A stretch of DNA of 64,000 bases from Arthrobacter sp. ZGTC131. GTDB lineage: Bacteria > Actinomycetota > Actinomycetes > Actinomycetales > Micrococcaceae. The DNA is taken from positions 249,958 through 313,957 of the forward strand of contig NZ_PJIK01000002.1 in NCBI RefSeq assembly GCF_002929275.1. Direction: 5' to 3'. Positions 59,327 through 64,000 of the stretch are shown in pieces. The notes below the pieces were generated by a model. It made no database searches, was not told the origin of the DNA, and saw only the letters and a program-made list of their open reading frames with translations. The position numbers and the translations under genes were made by a program. Position 1 is the stretch's first letter. The number at the start of each line of letters is the position of its first letter.

Positions 59327-59472
59327 GTGGAGCCTTTCCGGCAACCGCCACACACCGGCGCGCCTGCCTACTGGGGCGTGTCGGCGCCCTTCATATCAAG
59401 TGGCAATATCCTATAGCGCGGCGGCCATCCTTTAGTGCAGTCCGGGGGGTCAGCGCGGGCGGACACCCGGCG

Positions 59473-59946
59473 TCATTCGGCCGCGGAACCGCGGTCCAGG
59501 AGGGGTTGGATCCGGAACGGAATCAGTTCGCCCATGGCCAGGGCGGTATCCGTCCGGTCCACGCCGTCGCATGCGAGGATCTTTCCGTTGATCCGGAAGA
59601 GGTCTTCGGCGTCCAGTGCCACCACGCGGAGCAGAAGGTCCGCGGAGCCTGTCAGCCCATAGCCCTCCAGGATCTCGGGCACGCTCGCCAGCTCTTCGGC
59701 GAGCCTGCCCAGTTTCTGCTGCTGGACGTGCACCGAGATGAAGGCCATCAACGGGTAGCCCAGCGACACCGGGTTGATGCGGCGTTCGAATGAGAGGAAG
59801 ACGTGTTTCTTCTCGAGTTGGGCCATCCGCGCCTGGACGGTGTTCCGGGACAGTCCCAGCTTCTGCGCCAGTGCCACCACCGTCCTGCGCGGATCGCGGG
59901 CCAAGGCTGATAGCAGCCGTGTGTCAGTGCCATCCAAAGCTTGCAT
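59473..59946 (-). CDS. Lrp/AsnC-family transcriptional regulator
   Basis: 157 residues from the ATG at 59946. N-terminal AsnC-type HTH ('DTRLLSALARDPRRTVVALA' then 'GLSRNTVQARMAQLEKK'), then the RAM ligand-binding domain ('LMAFISVHVQQQKLGRLAEE' ... 'GSADLLLRVVALDAEDLFR'). Divergent from the 2-oxoacid dehydrogenase operon, like Lrp-type BkdR regulators of branched-chain keto-acid dehydrogenase. No clear ribosome site, so the mRNA may be leaderless. Confidence 0.9.
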   Translation of the reverse strand: MQALDGTDTRLLSALARDPRRTVVALAQKLGLSRNTVQARMAQLEKKHVFLSFERRINPVSLGYPLMAFISVHVQQQKLGRLAEELASVPEILEGYGLTGSADLLLRVVALDAEDLFRINGKILACDGVDRTDTALAMGELIPFRIQPLLDRGSAAE

Positions 59947-60028
59947 AATGCGCAAGGCTAGCACGGTCCAGGGGGGCCGAATGGTGCATTGTGCTCAGGT
60001 TCGGCGGCGGTGGTTGTACCCCTTGAGC

Positions 60029-60048
60029 ATTGTGAGTATGGTCACAAT
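60029..60048. promoter_or_regulatory. CRP/GlxR-like palindrome before the dehydrogenase operon
   Basis: ATTGTGA-GTATGG-TCACAAT is a perfect 7-bp inverted repeat with the TGTGA-N6-TCACA form of CRP-family sites (actinobacterial GlxR consensus is close). It lies in the 195-bp divergent gap, 94 bp before the E1alpha start. A related GTGCATTGTGCTCAGG stretch at about 59983 may belong to the Lrp regulator. Confidence 0.6.
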
Positions 60049-60141
60049 TATCCGGGGCAACGGTGCCCCGCGGGCCGTAACGGGGCGGGATCACGAGTCC
60101 TTGCGCGGGACGGTCACACGACGTCAGAAGGTTGCGCAACG

Positions 60142-61380
60142 GTGTTGACAGACGAAGTGGGCCAGGGCGGTACAACCGCCAGCGGCCCGGGCAACAATGC
60201 AGGACATCGAGGAGGGGCCAGCCAGAACCTGGTCCAGTTGATTACGCCCCAGGGGGAGCGCGTCAGCCATCCGGAGTACGACCCCTGGGTCCGGGACATC
60301 TCGGACGAACAGCTCGGCTCCCTCTATGAGGACATGGTGGTCATCCGCCGGATTGACACCGAAGCCACGGCGCTCCAGCGCCAGGGCGAGTTGGCGCTCT
60401 GGCCGCCCCTGCTGGGCCAGGAAGCGTCGCAGATTGGCTCGGCACGGACGCTGCGCGAGGACGACTTCGTTTTTTCCAGCTACCGGGACAACGGCGTTGC
60501 CTATTGCCGCGGCGTAGACCTCACGGACATCGTGCGCGTCTGGCGGGGCAACGCGTCCAGCGGATGGGACCCCTACACGGTTAACATGGCCGTGCCCCAG
60601 ATCATCATCGGGGCGCAGACCCTCCACGCCACCGGCTATGCCATGGGCATCCAGAATGACGGCGCGGATTCGGTGGCCTTTACGTACTTCGGCGACGGCG
60701 CCACAAGTGAAGGTGACGTCAACGAGGCCATGGTGTTTGCGGCCAGCTTCCAGGCTCCCGTGGTCTTCTTCTGCCAGAACAACCACTGGGCCATCTCCGA
60801 ACCCGTGCGGCTCCAGTCCCATGTCCACATCGCCGACCGGCCCGCGGGCTTCGGCATCCCCAGCATGCGCGTGGACGGCAACGACGTCCTGGCCGTAATG
60901 GCCGCCACCCGGGTCGCCCTCGACCGCGCCCGGCGCGGCGGCGGCCCCACCTTCATTGAGGCCGTCACCTACCGCATGGGACCGCACACGACGGCGGATG
61001 ACCCCACGCGGTACCGCGACGCCAACGAACTTGAGGACTGGGCCGCCAAGGATCCGATCCGCCGGGTCAAAGCCCTGCTGGACCGCAAGGGCCTGCTGAC
61101 CGAGGAGTTTGAAGCCGCAGTGCAGCGCAAGGCCGACGCCGTGGCCCGCGAGATGCGTGCCGGCTGCACCGGTATGCCGGACCCGGAGCCGCTTGATATC
61201 TTCAAGCACGTCTACAGCACGCCGAACTCCTGGCTGGACCGCCAGCAGGACCACTACTCCCGTTACCTGGCCTCCTTCGGCGCTCCCACAGGAGCCGAGT
61301 CAGAAGAAGGTGGCTACTCCAGTTACGTGGCATCCTCCGGCGATCCCGAAGATGCCGACTCAGAAGAAGGTGCACGCTGA
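60142..61380 (+). CDS. 2-oxoacid dehydrogenase E1 component, alpha subunit (branched-chain or pyruvate type)
   Basis: 412 residues from a GTG at 60142 (GAAGG upstream). Thiamine-diphosphate E1 alpha of the heterotetrameric kind. 'ATALQRQGELALWPPLLGQE' and 'SYRDNGVAYCRGVD' are early motifs, 'TYFGDGATSEGDVNEAMVFA' is the ThDP-binding GDG...N site and 'FCQNNHWAISEPVRLQSHVH' carries the phosphorylation-loop region. Operon partners: E1 beta and E2. Because actinobacteria normally use AceE for pyruvate and an Lrp regulator is divergent, branched-chain 2-oxoacids are the more likely substrates. The last ~40 residues are a duplicated 20-residue unit. Confidence 0.9.
   Translation: MLTDEVGQGGTTASGPGNNAGHRGGASQNLVQLITPQGERVSHPEYDPWVRDISDEQLGSLYEDMVVIRRIDTEATALQRQGELALWPPLLGQEASQIGSARTLREDDFVFSSYRDNGVAYCRGVDLTDIVRVWRGNASSGWDPYTVNMAVPQIIIGAQTLHATGYAMGIQNDGADSVAFTYFGDGATSEGDVNEAMVFAASFQAPVVFFCQNNHWAISEPVRLQSHVHIADRPAGFGIPSMRVDGNDVLAVMAATRVALDRARRGGGPTFIEAVTYRMGPHTTADDPTRYRDANELEDWAAKDPIRRVKALLDRKGLLTEEFEAAVQRKADAVAREMRAGCTGMPDPEPLDIFKHVYSTPNSWLDRQQDHYSRYLASFGAPTGAESEEGGYSSYVASSGDPEDADSEEGAR
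61255..61374 (+). repeat. 60-bp tandem duplication at the end of E1alpha
   Basis: Two in-frame 60-bp units (61255-61314 and 61315-61374). Both share TACTCC, the CTCCTTCGG/CATCCTCCGG region and TCAGAAGAAGGTG; the peptide reads 'YSRYLASFGAPTGAESEEGG' then 'YSSYVASSGDPEDADSEEGA'. The gene ends six bases after the second unit. Confidence 0.85.
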
Positions 61381-62390
61381 TGACGCAGATGACCTTTGCC
61401 CGGGCAATCAATTCGGGCCTCCGTAAGTCTCTCGAGCACGATCCCAAGGTCATCCTCATGGGAGAGGACATCGGAACCCTGGGCGGTGTTTTCCGGGTGA
61501 CCGACGGCCTGCAAAAGGACTTCGGCATGCACCGTGTAGTGGACACGCCCCTTGCCGAGTCCGGAATCATGGGCACGGCGGTGGGGCTGGCCTACCGCGG
61601 CTACCGTCCCGTGGTGGAAATCCAGTTCGACGGCTTCATCTACCCGGCCTTCGACCAGATCGTGTGCCAGGTGGCCAAGCTTCACTACCGCACCCAGGGC
61701 CACGTCAAAATGCCGATCACCATCCGCGTTCCGTTCGGCGGCGGAATCGGTTCGCCCGAGCACCACTCCGAGTCTCCCGAGGCCTACTTCACGCACACAT
61801 CGGGCCTGCGGGTGGTCAGCCCGTCCAGCCCGCAGGACGCGTACACCATGATCCAGCAGGCCATCTCCTGCGATGACCCCGTGCTGTACTTCGAACCCAA
61901 ACGCCGCTATCACGACAAAGGCGACGTCGATGAGACCCTTGACCTGGGCAGCGCGCTGCCCCTGGAAAAGGCCCGCGTCATCACCGACGGGCGGGATGTC
62001 ACGCTGGTGGCGTACGGTCCGCTGGTCAAGACCGCCCGGGATGCCGCCATTGCCGCAGCGGATGAGGGAGTTTCCGTCGAAGTGATTGACCTCCGCTCCC
62101 TCGCGCCGGTGGACTACGCGGCCGTGGAGGCCTCGGTCCGTAAGACGGGCAGGCTTGTCATCACGCACGAGGCGGGGCAGTCAGGAGGCCTGGGGGCCGA
62201 AGTCGCCGCCAGTATCACCGAGCGCTGCTTCTACTACCTGGAGGCTGCTCCCGTGCGCGTCACGGGATTCGATGTGCCGTACCCGTACTCCAAGCTGGAG
62301 ATGCACCACCTTCCCAGCCTGGACAGGATCCTCGACGGCGTTGACCGTGCGCTTGGGCGGCCGAACTCGCTGAGCGGGCTGGAAGGATGA
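61380..62390 (+). CDS. 2-oxoacid dehydrogenase E1 component, beta subunit
   Basis: 336 residues. 'MTFARAINSGLRKSLEHDPK', 'LMGEDIGTLGGVFRVTDGLQ' and 'FGMHRVVDTPLAESGIMGTA' are typical E1 beta motifs, as is 'VVEIQFDGFIYPAFDQIVCQ'; the C-terminal transketolase domain has 'VEVIDLRSLAPVDYAAVEAS'. Forms the alpha2beta2 decarboxylase with the upstream gene. The ATG shares a base with the upstream TGA, and the end overlaps E2 by four bases. Confidence 0.93.
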   Translation: MTQMTFARAINSGLRKSLEHDPKVILMGEDIGTLGGVFRVTDGLQKDFGMHRVVDTPLAESGIMGTAVGLAYRGYRPVVEIQFDGFIYPAFDQIVCQVAKLHYRTQGHVKMPITIRVPFGGGIGSPEHHSESPEAYFTHTSGLRVVSPSSPQDAYTMIQQAISCDDPVLYFEPKRRYHDKGDVDETLDLGSALPLEKARVITDGRDVTLVAYGPLVKTARDAAIAAADEGVSVEVIDLRSLAPVDYAAVEASVRKTGRLVITHEAGQSGGLGAEVAASITERCFYYLEAAPVRVTGFDVPYPYSKLEMHHLPSLDRILDGVDRALGRPNSLSGLEG

Positions 62391-63811
62391 CCGCCACCAT
62401 GATCAAGGAATTCCGGCTCCCCGATCTCGGCGAAGGCCTGACCGAATCCGAAATCGTCAGCTGGAAGGTGAATGTTGGCGACACCGTGAGCCTCAACCAG
62501 ATCATCGCCGAAGTGGAAACGGCCAAAGCCGTCGTGGAGCTGCCCTCCCCGTTTGCCGGCGTGGTCACTGCCCTGCATGAGCAGCCGGGCACCGTGGTGG
62601 AGGTGGGCAAGCCGATCGTCTCCTTCGAAGTGGAGGGCGACGCCGGCGCGCAGGCCGCCGCCGGCGGTGCGGCTGAGGCGCCCGCCGCGAAGCGGGAGCC
62701 GAACCTCGTGGGGTATGGCGCCGTCGTCGAAACAACCGGGCGCCCTGCCCGCCGGCCGCGCAACTTTGCCGCCTCGCCGCCGGTTGAGACTGCCGAAGCC
62801 AGGCCTGCCGAAACCGACGCGCCGCTGGTTGAGCCTGTCGAAATCAAGCCTGCCGAAACAAGGCCTCTCGAAACCAAACCCGCGGCAACGGTAGCCGGCG
62901 AGCGCCCCCGCTCCACGCCGCCCGTGCGGAAGCTGGCCAAGGACCTCGGCGTGGACCTGGAGCATGTCACCGGCAGCGGCCCCGGCGGGCTGATTACCCG
63001 CGATGATGTGAGGAACTTCGTGGGCGGCGGCGACCTTCCGGCCGCGGCCCAGGAACTGGCGGGCGAGGCAGCCCGGACGCCGGAACCAGTTCCGTCCGCA
63101 CAGGCGAGTGAACGCGAAGTGCGCACGCCCATCAAGGGGGTACGCAAGTTCACGGCGGCCGCCATGGTCTCCAGCGCGTTCACGGCGCCGCACGTCACGG
63201 AGTTCCTGACCGTGGACGTCACACCGGCCATGGAGCTCCTGGCCAGGCTGAAGGCCAGCAAGGCCTTTGCCGGCCTGAAGCTGACGCCGTTGACCCTCGT
63301 GGCCAAGGCTGCCCTGATCGCCCTGCGGCGCAATCCCACCCTCAATTCCAGGTGGGATGAAGCCAACCAGGAGATCGTGCAGTTCAACTACGTGAACCTC
63401 GGGATTGCGGCAGCCACGCCGCGCGGCCTGACAGTTCCCAACATCAAGGACGCGGACCGGATGACCCTGGCGGAGCTGTCCACGGCGCTGACCGGGCTGA
63501 CCGAGACGGCCAGGGCCGGCAAGACCAGCCCGGCGGAGCTATCCGGTGGCACCATCTCCATCACCAACATCGGTGTCTTCGGGATCGACGCGGGCACGCC
63601 CATTCTCAATCCGGGCGAGGCCGCCATCCTGGCCATGGGTGCGGTGCGGAAGATGCCCTGGGAGTACCAGGACCAGATCGCGCTGAGGCAGGTCATGACC
63701 CTGAGCCTGTCCTTCGACCACCGGCTCGTCGACGGCGAGCAGGGGTCCCGGTTCCTTGCGGATGTCGGAGCCCTGTTGGCCGATCCCGGCATGGCGCTCG
63801 CAATGGTCTGA
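62387..63811 (+). CDS. Dihydrolipoamide acyltransferase (E2)
   Basis: 474 residues. N-terminal lipoyl domain (residues ~4-80) with the lipoylated lysine in 'EVETAKAVVELPSPFAGVV'; a Pro/Ala/Glu-rich linker (~95-170); a peripheral subunit-binding domain ('PPVRKLAKDLGVDLEHVTGS', 'GPGGLITRDDVRNF', ~177-215); and the catalytic domain from about 245 with 'SLSFDHRLVDGEQGSRFL' (His-x3-Asp) near the end. A single lipoyl domain suits BCKDH E2. The linker carries an unusual repeat (see separate entry). It overlaps E1 beta by four bases. Confidence 0.93.
   Translation: MTATMIKEFRLPDLGEGLTESEIVSWKVNVGDTVSLNQIIAEVETAKAVVELPSPFAGVVTALHEQPGTVVEVGKPIVSFEVEGDAGAQAAAGGAAEAPAAKREPNLVGYGAVVETTGRPARRPRNFAASPPVETAEARPAETDAPLVEPVEIKPAETRPLETKPAATVAGERPRSTPPVRKLAKDLGVDLEHVTGSGPGGLITRDDVRNFVGGGDLPAAAQELAGEAARTPEPVPSAQASEREVRTPIKGVRKFTAAAMVSSAFTAPHVTEFLTVDVTPAMELLARLKASKAFAGLKLTPLTLVAKAALIALRRNPTLNSRWDEANQEIVQFNYVNLGIAAATPRGLTVPNIKDADRMTLAELSTALTGLTETARAGKTSPAELSGGTISITNIGVFGIDAGTPILNPGEAAILAMGAVRKMPWEYQDQIALRQVMTLSLSFDHRLVDGEQGSRFLADVGALLADPGMALAMV
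62782..62880 (+). repeat. Degenerate GGTTGAGCCTGTCGAAA-type repeats within the E2 linker
   Basis: The linker holds GGTTGAGACTGCCGAAGCC (62782-62800), GGTTGAGCCTGTCGAAATC (62827-62845) and several shorter (A)GCCTGCCGAAAC / GGCCTCTCGAAACC units between and after. In protein these give AEARPAET-, VEPVEIKPAET- and RPLETKPA-type units. The complete unit resembles a GGTTGAGCxTGTCGAAACC element that recurs between genes in many actinobacterial genomes. Confidence 0.65.
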
Positions 63812-63823
63812 AGCACTATGACC

Positions 63824-63877
63824 GGCCCTGGCCCCCATGAACGTTGCTGTCCGGCGACGGCTGTGAGGGCCAGGGCC
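63824..63877 (+). terminator. Putative hairpin after E2
   Basis: GGCCCTGGCCC (from 63824) pairs with GGGCCAGGGCC (63867-63877) across a 30-nt loop, between the convergent E2 and the partial gene at the right edge. No U-tract; probably a bidirectional transcription end. Confidence 0.55.
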
Positions 63878-63888
63878 GTTCGTGCGGC

Positions 63889-64000
63889 CTAGCCGGGCGC
63901 GGTGAGGGCTGCCAGCGCCATGTTCTCCAGCAGCGGCCGTGCCGATTTGATGGCCATCCTCCGGCCGTGGTTGCGGACCGAATGCGGCGTGGAATTGATC
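63889..64000 (-). CDS. C-terminal end of an unidentified protein (cut by window edge)
   Basis: Minus-strand frame ending at TAG (63889-63891) and open to the window edge; the visible 37 residues contain 'INSTPHSVRNHGRRMAIKSA' and end 'LLENMALAALTAPG'. Basic and helical in appearance. Codon bias matches the genome, so it is probably real. Too little is present to name it. Confidence 0.5.
   Translation of the reverse strand, partial: INSTPHSVRNHGRRMAIKSARPLLENMALAALTAPG

Overview
The window is 64 kb of high-GC (mid-to-high 60s % by eye) chromosomal DNA from an actinobacterium of the Micrococcaceae, most likely Arthrobacter or a close relative such as Pseudarthrobacter or Paenarthrobacter. The evidence is the codon bias, many GTG starts, an rpsB-tsf-pyrH-frr-cdsA block, a DUF222/HNH (13E12-type) gene, a SAM-IV riboswitch in front of metX, LytS/LytTR with DUF485/ActP-type symporters, and an Lrp-linked alpha/beta 2-oxoacid dehydrogenase operon. 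The assignment rests on gene content only.

Layout. 1-6 kb: amino-acid catabolism (partial LysR, tdh-kbl for threonine to glycine, a FAD amine oxidoreductase, an orphan hutI, a DeoR regulator). 6-10 kb: phosphatase, CPBP membrane protein, VOC protein, then metX behind a SAM-IV riboswitch. 10-16.3 kb: an MHS-type transporter, a zinc alcohol dehydrogenase and a LysR-mmsB-mmsA unit for C4/C3 hydroxyacids and semialdehydes. 16.6-22 kb: a DUF222/HNH gene followed by a lower-GC accessory segment (about 18.1-21.7 kb) bounded by two ~147-bp imperfect direct repeats. It carries six small genes (lipoprotein, three membrane proteins, a divergent cold-shock-domain protein, an unknown soluble protein). 22-29.4 kb: SHOCT protein, winged-helix protein, SGNH hydrolase, esterase, S4 protein, DMT transporter, glyS and a GNAT gene, ending at a very strong hairpin.

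29.4-39 kb: AtoE-type transporter, DUF1295 protein, alpha/beta hydrolase, YibE/F protein, then dus-dgt-dnaG and two tRNA-Asn genes in a 199-bp tandem duplication. 39-45 kb: small proteins, Bcr/CflA efflux pump, holin-X-like protein, CDP-alcohol phosphatidyltransferase, DMT protein, GT4 glycosyltransferase and a CAT-anticodon tRNA. 45-52.5 kb: acyl-CoA dehydrogenase behind a 34-bp palindrome, M23 peptidase, then rpsB-tsf-pyrH-frr-cdsA and a DivIVA-domain protein. 52.6-58.6 kb: two divergent DUF485/SSS carboxylate-symporter pairs around one LytS/LytTR two-component system. 58.7-64 kb: a secreted or anchored protein, an Lrp regulator divergent from E1alpha-E1beta-E2 genes, and the end of an unidentified gene.

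The most unusual signals are: the repeat-bounded island; a recurring pattern of short tandem duplications on or just after stop codons (at least eight gene ends); the doubled symporter/LytSR locus; a shared GTTAC...GTAAC palindrome at two lipid/ester-related promoters; and an E2 linker that looks built from a repeated GGTTGAGCCTGTCGAAA-like element. I found no CRISPR array, no complete insertion sequence and no rRNA gene.
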